Shown piece after piece: positions 20,796-32,299 of a stretch of DNA of 64,000 bases. The translations under genes and the position numbers were made by a program. How positions within the stretch are numbered: the first letter of the stretch is position 1; every line of letters begins with the position of its first letter. The notes under the pieces were generated by a model, which was not told the DNA's origin, made no database searches, and saw only the letters and a program-made list of their open reading frames with translations. The DNA comes from Paulinella micropora (Eukaryota > Cercozoa > Imbricatea > Euglyphida), in NCBI GenBank assembly GCA_009731375.1, contig BJOX01000326.1:157758-221757 (forward strand). Direction: 5' to 3'.

Positions 20796-21117
20796 CCTTG
20801 CAACTACTCAAGTAGGGAATATCGATGATTATGATGTATTTCGTAGACCTAGAGATCCTGTTTCGCCTGCTACCACTGTCGTGTATGTAGTACCTGATCC
20901 GCTGCCTTGCATAAGATGCGGGTCTGTTTCTGTTGTTGTTGATGACCTCACATATCATGACAATCGGAGAATAAATCATCGCCATAATGCTAGACTGAGA
21001 TTAGAATATCTGCTATATCATGAACTGGCACATGAAAATTATCGGGAACGTCCCTGGCGTGACCTTGTTCCTATTATCATCTGTTATGTGATGTGTGAAC
21101 CACTAATGCTCCCTTGA
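20796..21117 (+). CDS. Exon of an unrecognised gene within CACTA-1
   Basis: The acceptor CACCGGATTTAG at 20795 opens a frame that runs to a TGA at 21115 ('VGNIDDYDVFRRPRDPVSP', 'VVYVVPDPLPCIRCGSVSV', 'ARLRLEYLLYHELAHENYRE'). The real 3' splice boundary is probably before 'ICYVMCEP'. A C-x2-C pair is visible. It precedes the acidic exon at 21293 on the same strand. No family recognised. Confidence 0.4.
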
Positions 21118-21292
21118 TATTTAGCAATTATATTGATATTCAGTGATATTTATATTTATTTTTGGGAGTATTTACAGTGACATTGTTCAATACTTATGTT
21201 GATGTTTGGTGATATGTGTATTGATAATAATTTACTGTTGTGATGAATAGCTAGACATACAATATAATTAAAATAAAAAAATTATTACTAAC

Positions 21293-21643
21293 ATAGGACG
21301 AGGACGTAGAAGCGGTAGAGGAGACAGAATGGGATCCAATGCAAAACTGCTGGTGTGAAGCAAAAGCGATCGAACAAATGCTGGCGCTGCAGATGGTGCT
21401 CGAAAGAATGCGGGAACTATCGCCTGGAACTGCAATTTGGCTTCCAATTGCAATAAACATAGATTTCAAGCCGTATTTGAGAATAGTTAGCAGGTTTTTA
21501 TACCAGCAGGACAAAGGAAAAAAGAAGCGGTGCGATGTAGCAACCCCTGCAGAAACCCCTGCCGACTCTGAGATGAGTGAGGACTCGGACGCGAGAGAGC
21601 TATTGCGTGAAGTTGTTGAGATATGTTCAGAAGAAGACACCTG
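21293..21643 (+). CDS. Exon of an unrecognised gene, acidic C-terminus
   Basis: It follows AACATAG and is open to TGA at 21641-21643. It encodes 'EDVEAVEETEWDPMQNCW', 'AIEQMLALQMVLERMREL', 'SRFLYQQDKGKKKRCDVAT' and an acidic tail. Helical with a Lys-rich patch. It may be the last exon of the gene that includes 20796-21117. Confidence 0.4.
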
Positions 21644-21689
21644 AAATGGCCCTTGTGGGCGATCTATCTTTATGACCCTAAGGCTTGTC

Positions 21690-21934
21690 GTTTTGCAATA
21701 AATATTTGGCAATATTTATATTGATATTTAGTATTGTTTATTTTGCCAAATATCAATATAGATACTGAAGATCAATATAAATATTGCCAAATATCAATAT
21801 AAACATTGCCAAATATCAATATAAATATTGCCATATATCAATATTTATATTGTATATTAGGCAATATTTATATTGATAACTGGCAATATTTATATTGATA
21901 TTTGGTAATATTTATGTTGATATTTTTGTGGCAA
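21690..21934. repeat. CAATATAAATATTG dyads
   Basis: Ten or so dyads between two coding segments, with the spacer CCAAATAT. Noncoding. Confidence 0.65.
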
Positions 21935-22071
21935 GGCACCGTTCCCGGAAGAAAGTGAAGAGGATCCTTTACAGGGAAACTGGCCAAATTGTAAAGACAG
22001 GGAGCTCTGGCGACGATGGGCTGAATATTTTCGGCCAAACGTCGTGGTTTTGCCTCCTCGGGGCGGTTATG
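21935..22071 (+). CDS. Methyltransferase-cargo gene of CACTA-1, upstream exon
   Basis: The frame 'KAPFPEESEEDPLQGNWPNC' continues to 'VVVLPPRGGYAAPGE' and ends at donor GAG|GTACTC, phase 0 with the next exon. No domain recognised. Confidence 0.45.
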
Positions 22072-22148
22072 CAGCGCCTGGCGAGGTACTCACGCACGAT
22101 TGATGTAACGTGGCACTCGAGGTTTTTTTGTTCCCTACTGTCGATAGG

Positions 22149-22327
22149 ATGAGCCTTTTGGGCCGGAAGAGCAGGATGAGGAAACGGTTGTGCTGGATCA
22201 TAATTGGGGGAGGAGATACCATCAACCTGCGCCTGATGAACAACTGTCGACGTGGGTGTGGGAAAAATGTGGGTTTGAAAATATGAACCAGTTCAAAAGC
22301 ATGTTATGTTCGTGTTGTCGTGACTGA
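22149..22327 (+). CDS. RanBP2-type zinc finger exon with one ligand changed
   Basis: The acceptor TGTCGATAG is phase 0 with 21935-22071. It encodes 'DEPFGPEEQDEETVVLDHNW' and then 'WVWEKCGFENMNQF' followed by KSMLCSCCRD and TGA. The second part fits the RanBP2 finger W-x-C-x2-C-x3-N-x6-C-x2-C except that the first Cys is Trp (W-V-W-E-K-C). The same finger, with all ligands, appears in the methyltransferase exons at 23.1 kb and 33.55 kb. Confidence 0.5.
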
Positions 22328-22329
22328 AG

Positions 22330-22455
22330 GGTGTATATGGGAGATGTGGACAGCCTACGTGTAGAGAGAGAGCGATATTTCTTGCCACTAGGTTTCGATG
22401 ATCGCGATTTCGGGTGCTTGGTTTGTCACAGAGACTTGGTTCCTAGAGATGTTTA
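22330..22455 (+). CDS. Short ORF with a C-x2-C pair
   Basis: The frame 'VYMGDVDSLRVERERYFLPL' and 'FGCLVCHRDLVPRDV' ends at TAA near 22453. Unique, non-repetitive sequence directly after the preceding exon; it could be another exon of the same gene. Weak evidence. Confidence 0.3.
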
Positions 22456-22549
22456 AATACTGATTGCCAAATATCAAAAAAACACAAATTTTACTAATAT
22501 ATTGTACTTATATATTGATGTTTGGGATTTCGCACAGCGGAGGCGGTGG

Positions 22550-22604
22550 CTAAGTCTTGAGAATAATAATAATAATAACAATAATAACAATAACTTATAC
22601 ATCA

Positions 22605-22649
<45 letters not shown>

Positions 22650-22747
22650 TTATACATCAATATAAATTTTGCCAAATATCAATATAAATATTGCCAAATA
22701 TCAATATAAATATTGCTAAATGTGATAATATAAATATTGCCACATCA

Positions 22748-22778
<31 letters not shown>

Positions 22779-22931
22779 TATATTTGAATATATACATCGC
22801 CAAATATCAATATAAATATTGCCAAATCTGAATAATAATAATAATGTTAAATATCAATATCAATATTGCCAAATATCAATATAAATATTGCCAGTTATCA
22901 ATGTAAATATTGCCAAGTCAGAAATAGACGT

Positions 22932-22986
<55 letters not shown>

Positions 22987-22990
22987 ATCG
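22550..22990. repeat. (AAT)n, dyads, (TA)n and (TTG)n
   Basis: Intron-like filler between the coding exons, including a block related to 12292-12600 (AGAAATAGACG, TTG tract, ATCGGTTTGCGTAAT). Confidence 0.7.
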
Positions 22991-23030
22991 GTTTGCGTAA
23001 TATTTGTATTAATGTAAGTGATATTTTCTC

Positions 23031-23967
23031 TTGTGCGCATGTCTCGACCACCACAAGACGTCTGGAGTCGGTGTCGAAGTGGATGCCTGGATGCCTAAGT
23101 GGGTTTGCAAGTCCTGTTGGACAGCCAACCTGTTCTCGCGGAAGATATGTGCTTCTCCGGGCTGCAATGCATCTAACCGTATGTTTGTTACGAAAGCACC
23201 TGCCTGGCAGGTGCGATTGTTACGGCAATGCAGAGGACCTTTGTCTCAGAATGACCTAGGAGTGTGCGGAGACGGGATCGGAGGGACGCTGACCCCTCAG
23301 TCTCTAGCCACCTGTTTGGGAGCAATTCCTGCTCGAGTGAAAAAGGAAACCTATTTTATAGATGTAGGTTGTGGAGGAGGAAATGTATGTGTGTCGGCTT
23401 TGTGCGATGTTTGGAAAGGGGTTTCTGGAATTGAGTGCAGAAACCTGAGTGACGCGTGGAGCTTAAAGTTTAGCAAGTACCTTGATGAACGTGAAGCCCA
23501 TGCAGGCACGGGTTTTTGTGGCAGAAAGAAATGCTTTTGTGCCCTGCCTGGTTACAGGCTGGCAAAAGATTTTCCCCTATCCACTTTTTTCCCCTCCTGG
23601 ACGACCCCTTACATGGATATACAGTGCATAACCGAAGCACTTGCTGAATACACAATATCCCATGTACAGAGCGATTGCGAACACACAATCTCAAGATCTC
23701 TGTAGCCATATGCATGTTTCTGTTTTGGAAGGGATGGAATCCCTTCCATAAGCAGCAGATACTTTGGAAAATCCTTGGTGAATTTAGAGTCAAGTATCTG
23801 ATGGTTGTCGACTCATGTAGATCTCACTCGGGATCTTTTGATCACCGAGACACTCTAAGCTTTGTAAGTTCGAACTTCAGATTGACAAAGTACAGATGTC
23901 CAGTCCGTGTCGTAGGAAGTGGGGAAGCTTATGCATTCTTGCTGTTGGAAAGAATTTTTTCCTCGTA
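23031..23967 (+). CDS. RanBP2-finger plus Dot1-like SAM methyltransferase (CACTA-1 copy)
   Basis: The frame open to 23705 gives a zinc finger ('WVCKSCWTANLFSRKICASP' with GCNASN, W-x-C-x2-C-x3-N ... C ... C) and then a class I methyltransferase motif I 'YFIDVGCGGGNVCVSAL' followed by 'GVSGIECRNLSDAWSLKFSK'. The D-(V/I)-G-x-G-x-G-N and G-(I/C)-E spacing resembles the Dot1 histone H3K79 methyltransferase fold. After about 23660 the homology to the second copy (33.5-34.3 kb) continues in another frame ('FLFWKGWNPFHKQQILWKI', 'YLMVVDSCRSHSGSFDH', 'RVVGSGEAYAFLLLERIF', stop 23966), so a frameshift or small intron lies there. Catalysis is inferred from the fold; the substrate is unknown. Confidence 0.6.
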
Positions 23968-24229
23968 ATCCTGTCAATCCAATCTAAATATTGCAACTGG
24001 GAAAATGCCAGGCCGCCTATAGCGTAGATATTACACCTTGGCAATATATATATTTCAATTTTTCAATGTAGATAAATACAATATAGATATTGCAACTTGA
24101 AATATTTGTAATTTGTAAAATATATATATTTATACATATATATATATATATATAATAAATACTCCACGACGATAATTTTCCCGCAATCTGAAGTGTGCTT
24201 GTTTATGTTTGTGCTAGTTTAGTTTTATA

Positions 24230-24848
24230 ACGTCCCTGCTGTCAAAGACGTGCACCCAAATCTGCAAATCCATGCTATGCAATGCGGCAGCTCTGAGTCA
24301 AATCGCCGCTTTCTGAGGTTAGCAGAACATGAATATCTGCACGACGACGAGGTCTTGATTAGCATAGGGCTTTCATGGCGCATGGCCCAAGAAGAAAACT
24401 AAGCAAGGATTCCAGGGTCGCCCACCTAAAACAGAGGAAGCAAAAAAGCTTGGGATTGTCGACCGCATTTGCTATAGTGAGTGCTCTAATAACAAAGAGT
24501 ATGTTAATTGCAGGCAAAAGGTACTTGCAGGAATTGATACTGCTCGCGCACAAGAAAACTAGACCTAGCAGAGGGAACGGTCAAAAGCAATCGAAGAAAA
24601 AACCCTCGGGCAAAAGCAAGCTTAGTAAAGAAAAAGCTATTGATCAGAAAAAGGCACGAGAACAAGAAAGAAAGGATTGTAAGCCATCCTTTGTAGTTCA
24701 AGAAGTTGATCCACAAGAAGATAGGCTCGCACAAACGAGGAACCAGGTTGACAGCAGTAACATCATGCCCACCAGAAGTAGGCGCAACAGAATTACGTCA
24801 CAGAGAATGGTTCAGGCAATTGAAACAGATTTCGGTAATGTTGATTAA
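24230..24848 (+). CDS. Basic C-terminal exon(s) of the CACTA-1 methyltransferase gene
   Basis: Two overlapping frames: the first to about 24402 ('NLQIHAMQCGSSESNRRFL', 'HEYLHDDEVLISIGLSW') and the second to the stop at 24846 ('GKRYLQELILLAHKKTRPSR', then Lys/Gln/Arg-rich). The pair aligns in order with the last exon of the CACTA-2 gene ('YELLDELVYSEQLDLGQSHL', 'RGRGQQQVEKEGEGKSKE'), which supports paralogy and suggests one frame lesion or a small intron near 24400-24500. Likely a nucleic-acid-binding basic tail. Confidence 0.45.
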
Positions 24849-24886
24849 ATATAGACACAGCAAATTTATTGTACGTACCTATGTGC

Positions 24887-26760
24887 GATATTAATATTGC
24901 AAAAAAGCAATATTAGTATTGAAATCTATGCAATATTAATTTTGCTAAAAAAGCAATATTAATATTGAAATGTATGCAATATTAATATTGCCAAAAAGCA
25001 ATATTAATATTGAAATTATGCAATATTAATATTGCCAAAAAGCAATATTAACATTGAAATGTATGCAATATTAATATTGCCAAAAAGCAATATTAATATT
25101 GAAATGATGCAATATTAATATTGCCAAAAAGCAATACTAATATTGAAATGTATGCAGTATTAATATTGCCAAAAGCAATATTAATATTGAAATTATGTAA
25201 TATTAATTGCAGAAAAGCAATATTAATATTGAAATGTATGCAATGTTAATATTGCAAAAAAGCAATATTAATATTGAAATGTATGCAATGTTAATATTGC
25301 AAAAAAGCAATATTAATATTGAAATGTATGCAATATTAATATTGTCAAAAAGCAATATTAATATTGAAATGTATGCAATATTAATATTGCCAAAAGCAAT
25401 ATTAATATTAAAATTATGCAATATTAATATTGCAGAAAAGCAATATTAATATTGAAATGTATGCAATGTTAATATTGCCAAAAAGCAATATTAATATTGA
25501 AATTATGCAATATTAATATTGCCAAAAAGCAATATTAATATTGAAATGTATGCAATATTAATATTGCCAAAAAGCAATATTAATATTGAAATTATGCAAT
25601 ATTAATATTGCCAAAAAGCAATATTAATATTGAAATGTATGCAATATTAATATTGCCAAAAAGCAATATTAATATTGAAATTATGCAATATTAATATTGC
25701 CAAAAAGCAATATTAATATTGAAATGTATGCAGAAGTAATCAATATTGCCAAAAGCAATATTAATATTGAAATTATGCAATATTAATATTGCAGAAAAGC
25801 AATATTAATATTGAAATGTATGCAATGTTAATATTGCCAAAAAGCAATATTAATATTGAAATTATGCAATATTAATATTGCAGAAAAGCAATATTAATAT
25901 TGAAATGTATGCAATATTAATATTGCCAAAAAGCAATATTAATATTGAAATTATGCAGTATCAATATTGCAAAAAAGCAATATTAATATTGAAATGTATG
26001 CAATATTAACATTGCAAAAAAGCAATATAATATTGAAATTATGCAATATTAATATTGCAAAAAAACAATATTAATATTGAAATTATGCAATAATAATATT
26101 GCCAAAAAGCAATATTAATATTGAAATGTATGCAATATTAGTATTGCAAAAAAGCAATATTAATATTGAAATTATGCAATATTAATATTGCCAAAAGGCA
26201 ATATTAATATTGAAATGTATGCAATACTAGTATTGCAAAAAAGCAATATTAATATTGAAATTATGAAATATTAATATTGCAAAAAAAAGCAATATTAATA
26301 TTGAAATGAATGCAATATTAATATTGCAAAAAAGAAATATTAATATTGATATGTATGCAATATTAATATTGCAGAAAAGCAATATTAATGTTGAAATGTA
26401 TGCAATGTTAATATTGCCAAAAAGCAATAATAATATTGAAATGTATGCAATATTAATATTGCAAAAAAGCAATATTAATATTGAAATGTGTGCAATATTA
26501 ATATCGCCACAAAGCAATATTAATATTGACATGTGTGCAATATTAATATTGCAAAAAAACAAAATATTAATATTGAAAATATTGACATTGATGCAATATT
26601 AATATTGCTAAAAAGCAATATTGATATTGACATTGATGCAATATTAATATCGAGAAAAAGCAATATTAATATTGCAAAAAATCAACATTTATATTGAAAA
26701 TATTGAAATTGATGCAATATTAATATTGCAAAAAAAAGCAATATTTCAATCTTAAAAAAA
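24887..26760. repeat. Right subterminal dyad array, about 45-bp double-dyad satellite
   Basis: The most regular array in the window: CAATATTAATATTG, spacer (CAAAAAAG or CCAAAAAG), CAATATTAATATTG, spacer (AAATGTATG or AAATTATG), period about 42-46 bases, some 40 periods. It runs up to within about 300 bases of the right end of CACTA-1. Every unit can fold as two hairpins or pair with any other unit. Confidence 0.85.
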
Positions 26761-27050
26761 AAAAAAAAAAAAAAGCCCGGGACTTAGAGCTGGCGGATGC
26801 CTGGCCACCAGTGAGCAATATTGAAAAAAGGAGCAATCAATATCCATCGAAAAAAATATTGATTTTTGCCCAAAAAAATATTGATTTTTTGTTTTTTTTA
26901 AAAAGTATTGAAAGCTGAATTTTAGGTATCCGGTGCCACTAGGTGAGCTTTTCAAGTTACACTGCCGGCCCAGCAGCAAAATCTGGTATTTAAAATCAAT
27001 ATTTTCTTCAATATTAATATTGATTTTCGATCCATATTAATATTGATTTT
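26756..27050. other. Right terminal zone of CACTA-1
   Basis: A poly-A run followed by GCCCGGGACTTAGAGCTGG, then AAAAATATTGATTTTT-type words that mirror the left end (3520-3660). Two related words, CCTGGCCACCAGTGAGC (about 26799) and CGGTGCCACTAGGTGAGC (about 26930), may be ends of older CACTA derivatives. Confidence 0.45.
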
Positions 27051-27079
27051 AAAATCAATATTTCGCACTCCGGGTAGTG
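27051..27079 (-). repeat. Right terminal inverted repeat of CACTA-1
   Basis: It ends in TAGTG and is followed by GGT. Read on the minus strand it starts CACTACCCGGAGTGCG. Confidence 0.8.
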
Positions 27080-27450
27080 GGTTAAGGAGTACTGGTTGTG
27101 TGTGCTTCTTGGTCCTTGTGCTTGGCTAATGTTGTGCCCGAGCAATTTGACGCGTCTGTGAAGACTGAATATAATTGAACGTGCCATTGGTGTAGGAAGG
27201 TTGAATGCGCGTGTGGTTGCTGGATACGAGCTTTTGTTGTTCTGGTCTGAAAGGGATTTATGAACGAGTGCTGAGGTTCGATGTGTAGGCGTGCTGTTGG
27301 TCTGGTTTGCTCTCCTATACAATATTAGCACCTCCCATGATATATATGTATGTTTACAACACTCACACAGAGCTACACAGCAAGACTAGTTACGTCAAGC
27401 TGGACACGTATTGTTGGATAACGCATTCAGCAGTGCGGCCGTCTAGGCGC
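27080..27450. other. Spacer between the two CACTA elements
   Basis: About 370 bases of unique sequence with no dyads and no reliable ORF. It is probably the host sequence into which both elements inserted. Confidence 0.6.
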
Positions 27451-27470
27451 CACTACAACCCCGTTTATTC
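27451..27470 (+). repeat. Left terminal inverted repeat of CACTA-2
   Basis: CACTACAACCCCGTTTATTC, followed at once by CAAGGTATACCCTG. Confidence 0.8.
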
Positions 27471-27662
27471 AAGGTATACCCTGAAACGGTCAAGGTATAT
27501 CTTGAAAAGCATCAAGGTATTGATTTCTTTACCTTGAACAGCCTCAAGGTAGTGATTTCTATACCTTGAAATGGATAAAAGCCTCAAGGTATTGATTTCT
27601 ATACCTTGAAACAGTGAAAAAAAAATCCATGTTTCAAGGTAAAAAATTTTATACCTTGAAAA
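27466..27662. repeat. Left subterminal dyads, CAAGGTATACCTTG family
   Basis: CAAGGTATACCTTG and CAAGGTATTGATTTCTATACCTTG variants, repeated about eight times. In the longer variants the two half-sites are split by TGATTTCT. Confidence 0.75.
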
Positions 27663-28233
27663 TTTCAATGGTACGTTCGGCCCGCGATAAGAAATCAGGA
27701 AAAGAACGTGCCCGCGATGTGAAATCAGGAAAAGGAATCAGGAAGTGTGCCAAAAACAAAATTTAGTATTTTTACCTTTGGTGGGGGGGGTTCAAAAAAG
27801 CATTTGTTTGATTTTCCCCCGCCTTTTCAATCTTTTCTATTGCCAAGCTTAAGAGTGCCTGTCCAACGTGGTATTGATCAAGTACGGGCCCTAGTCTTTG
27901 TGATGGTTAGTGTACTCATTGCAAAACTACGTGCTCGGAACGACTTTGCAGACGTAGGAATGAACATCTTTTGATATATATTCTTGTACATGCCCTGAGT
28001 TCAATCAGTGACATGGAAGGCGTATGCACAAAGGTTTGTTCTACTGTTGTGGTGAGATAAATGAGAGGGAGGCTTTTTATTTGCTTGCACGTTTTACTTT
28101 TTTTACTCACTACATTATGCATCATTTATATGTATACGTACTGTATAACGTATATATATGTATAAATTTTTCTCTGCATCTCTCTCTCTCCGTCTCTCTG
28201 TTGCTTTTTCCTCTCTCTCTCTCTCATTTCTCT

Positions 28234-28291
<58 letters not shown>

Positions 28292-28363
28292 CCTCTCGTC
28301 TCTCTCTCGATCTATCTTTCTTTTCTTTCATTCTCTCAAGACACTCTGTCTTAATTTATTGCT

Positions 28364-28400
<37 letters not shown>

Positions 28401-28465
28401 TCTCTCTCTCTCCCTCTCTCTCTCTCCCTCAGAGAGAGTGAGAGAGAGAGATCCCTGACTGCGTA

Positions 28466-28830
28466 CACAGAAAGATATACTTTTTTTGAAATTTGGACAT
28501 GCGCCCCGAGGGTGCTCGCAACGTCCGACACGAAAATTCAATAGAGCTCATCCACACGCGTCGAATGCAAAAACAAATTTCGAAAAAGAGCAGAGTTTAC
28601 ACCAAAAGGACTTTTTGAAATTTATTTACTCCTTGATATTTCAAGGTATACCTTCGTAAAAATTTCAAAAAATCATTGGGGTTGTAAACTAAGCTCTTTT
28701 TCGATTTTTTTTTTGCATTCGACACGTCTAGATGAGCCCTATTGAATTCTTGTGTCGGAAGTTGCGAGCACCCTCGGGGCGCATGTCAAAATTTCAAAAA
28801 ACAATATATCTTTCTATGTACGTCACCTTG
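28466..28830. repeat. Large inverted repeat, about 150-bp arms
   Basis: The left arm at about 28466-28612 and right arm at about 28681-28825 are reverse complements with a few mismatches (shared words ATGCGCCCCGAGGGTGCTCG, GAATTCAATAG, TCGAATGCAAAAA). The centre holds CCTTGATATTTCAAGGTATACC. It can form a long hairpin. Confidence 0.8.
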
Positions 28831-28990
28831 ATATTTCAAGGTATACTTTGGAAAATCAAGATATACCTTGATATTGCAAGGTATACCTTGACTAGTTCAA
28901 GGTATACCTTGACTATTTCAAGGTATACCTTGACTATTTCAAGGTATACCTTGGATATGTAATGTAAACATTCAAAGGCTAAGTCCTTGC

Positions 28991-29112
28991 ATGTCTATTT
29001 CTTCGGATGCTGCGTGGCAGGATAATCTCAAGGGCAATATCCCGCCGATAAACCAAGAGGAGATGGAGTGCATAGGACATATCTTGGCCCTCAAGGAGAT
29101 GATGATAGAGAG
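28991..29112 (+). CDS. SET/Dot1-like cargo gene of CACTA-2, candidate exon 1
   Basis: ATG, then 'SISSDAAWQDNLKGNIPPIN', 'EEMECIGHILALKEMMIER', with donor GAGAG|GTACTT (phase 2). The clean start, absence of repeats and strong donor make it a good first exon. The following intron is almost 3 kb of (TC)n and module repeats. Confidence 0.45.
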
Positions 29113-29156
29113 GTACTTTTCTCTGTATCTCTTTCTCCCGTCTCTCTGTTGCTTTT

Positions 29157-29217
<61 letters not shown>

Positions 29218-29492
29218 ATTTCTCTCAATCTCTCTCTCTCTCTCGATCTCTCTTTCTTTCCTTTCCTTCTCTCAAGACATTCTGTCTTAATTTATTGCTT
29301 GCTCTCTCTCTCTCTCTCTCTCTCTCTCGATCTCTCTCCCACTCTCTCTCTCTCTCTCTCTCTCTCATTTCTCTCAATCTCTCTCTCATTTCTCTCAATC
29401 TCTCTCTCATTTCTCTCAATCTCTCTCTCATTTCTCTCAATCTCTCTCATTTCTCTCTTTCTTTTCTTTCCTTCTTTCAAGATATGTCTCGA

Positions 29493-29548
<56 letters not shown>

Positions 29549-29615
29549 AATCAAGGTATACCTTGCCTTACCAAGGTATACCTTGCCCTACCAANNNNNN
29601 NNNNNNNNNNNNNNN

Positions 29616-29721
<106 letters not shown>

Positions 29722-30096
29722 ACGACAACGTATGCTTGAGTGCCTGTCCTACGATCAAGTACGGGCCCTAGTCTTTGTGATGGTTGGTGTACCCATTGCA
29801 AAACTACGTGCTTTCAGAACGACTTTGCAGACGTAGGAATGAACATCTTTTGATGTATATTGCTGGTACATGTCCCGAGTTACCTCCGTGACGTAGAAGG
29901 CGTATGCACAAAGGTTTGTTCTACGGTTTTGCAATAAACGCATATGAGAGGGTTGGCTTTTTATTTGCTTGCACGTTATACTTTTTTTACTTAATACATG
30001 ATGCATCATTTATATGTACTGCATATATATATGTATACACTTTTCTCTACATCTCTTTCTCTCCGTCTCTCTGTTGCTTTTTCCTCTCTCTCTCTC

Positions 30097-30154
<58 letters not shown>

Positions 30155-30523
30155 TCACGACAACGTATGCTTGAGTGCCTGTCCACGTGGCATTGATCAA
30201 GTACGGGCCCTAGTCTTTGTGATGGTTGGTGTACCCATTGCAAACCTACGTGCTTCAGAACGATTTTGCAGACGTAGGAATGAACATCTTTTGATGTATA
30301 TTGCTGGTACATGTCCCGAGTTACCTCCGTGACGTAGAAGGCGTATGCACAAAGGTTTGTTCTACGGTTTTGAGATACATGCATATGAGAGGGTTGGCTT
30401 TTTATTTGCTTGCACGTTTTACTTTTTTTACTTACTACATGATGCATCATTTATATGTACTGTATATATTATATATATGCACAAACTTTTCTCTACATCT
30501 CTTTCTCTCCGTCTCTCTGTTGC

Positions 30524-30556
<33 letters not shown>

Positions 30557-30760
30557 CTTTCTCATTTCTCTCAATCTCTCTCTCTCTCTCATTTCTCTCT
30601 TTCTTTTCTTTCCTTCTTTCAAGATATGTCTCAATGTGTGTCTCTCTCTCTCTCTCTCCCTCTTTGAATCAAGGTATACCTTGCCTTACCAAGGTATACC
30701 TTGCCCTACCAAGGTATACCTTAAATCACAGATCTCTCTCTACCTCTCTCCCTCCCTCTC

Positions 30761-30800
<40 letters not shown>

Positions 30801-30975
30801 TCACGACAACGTATGTTTGAGTGCCTGTCCTACGTGGCATTGATTAAGTACGGGCCCTAGTCTTTGTGATGGTTGGTGTACCGATTGCAAAACTAGTACG
30901 TGCTTCGGAATGACTTTGCAGACGTAGGAATGGACATCTTTTGATGTTTATTCTTTTATGCATCATTTATATGTA

Positions 30976-31038
<63 letters not shown>

Positions 31039-31146
31039 AACTTTTCTCTGCATCTCTTTCTCTCCGTCTCTCTGTTGCTTTTTTCTCTCTCTCTCTCTCT
31101 CTCATTTCTCTCTTTCTTTTCTTTCCTTCTTTCAAGATATGTCTCA

Positions 31147-31210
<64 letters not shown>

Positions 31211-31584
31211 CCCTCTCTGAATCAAGGTATACCTTGCCTTACCAAGGTATACCTTGCCCTACCAAGGTATACCTTGAATCACAGATCTCTCTCTACCTCT
31301 CCCCCTCCCTCTCGATCTCGCTCTCTTCCTCTCTGGCTCTCTCTCTCTCTCTCCATCTCACGACAACGTATGCTTGAGTGCCTGTCCACGTGGCATTGAT
31401 TAAGTACGGGCCCTAGTCTTTGTGATGGTTGGTGTACCTATTGCAAAACTAGGTGCTTCGGAACGACTTTGCAGACGTAGGAATGGACATCTTTTGATGT
31501 ATCCTGTTATGCATCATTTATATGTACTGTATATTTATATGTATAAACTTTTCTCTGCATCTCTTTCCCTCCGTCTCTCTGTTG

Positions 31585-31628
<44 letters not shown>

Positions 31629-31757
31629 TCATTTCTCTCAATCTCTCTCTCTCATTTCTCTCATTTCTCTCTTTCTTTTCTTTCTTTCTCAAGATACTCT
31701 ATGACTAAATTTATTGCTTGCGCTCTCTCTTCTTTCCTTCTCTCAAGATATGTCTCA

Positions 31758-31792
<35 letters not shown>

Positions 31793-31826
31793 CCTCTCGA
31801 TCTCTCTCTCTCTCTCTCTCATTTCT

Positions 31827-31906
<80 letters not shown>

Positions 31907-31917
31907 AAGCATCAAAG

Positions 31918-32024
31918 GCAGTGCTGCAGGACTTGCGGACAAAGCAGCCGTTTTGTGAGATTTCATCGTCGTCTCGGAGGTACAGTCTTTTCTTCCCTCA
32001 GGCTTTGCTACCCTGAGAGAGAGA

Positions 32025-32055
<31 letters not shown>

Positions 32056-32056
32056 T

Positions 32057-32111
<55 letters not shown>

Positions 32112-32262
32112 GACTTTTCAAGGTATGCCTTGGCTGTTTAAGGAATACCTTGCCTTTTGATAAGGTATACCTTGGCTTTTCAAGGTATACCTTGGCTGTT
32201 TAAGGCATAGCTTGCCTGTCGATAAGGTATACCTTGCCTTTTGAAGGTATACCTTAGCTGTT

Positions 32263-32299
<37 letters not shown>

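Larger units (their letters stand above)
3495..27079. mobile_element. CACTA-type DNA transposon, 23.6 kb, autonomous-type (CACTA-1)
   Basis: The left end reads CACCACCCGAAGTGCGAA and the right end, reversed, reads CACTACCCGGAGTGCGAA; both continue into TATTGATTTT. The direct flanks are GGT at 3492-3494 and GGT at 27080-27082, the 3-bp target duplication expected of the En/Spm (CACTA) superfamily. Inside lie a TNP2-like transposase on the minus strand, an unrecognised multi-exon gene on the plus strand and zinc-finger/Dot1-like exons on the plus strand. The dyad CAATATTAATATTG is dense at both ends, like the subterminal repeats of CACTA elements, and also fills the introns. An 18.9-20.8 kb block with a different dyad may be a nested insertion. 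The transposase has frame lesions, so current activity is doubtful. Confidence 0.8.

Noticed and set aside
24887-26760. CRISPR-like array of repeats and spacers
   Set aside because: The spacers are the same two sequences repeated, the genome is eukaryotic, and the array sits at a CACTA end.
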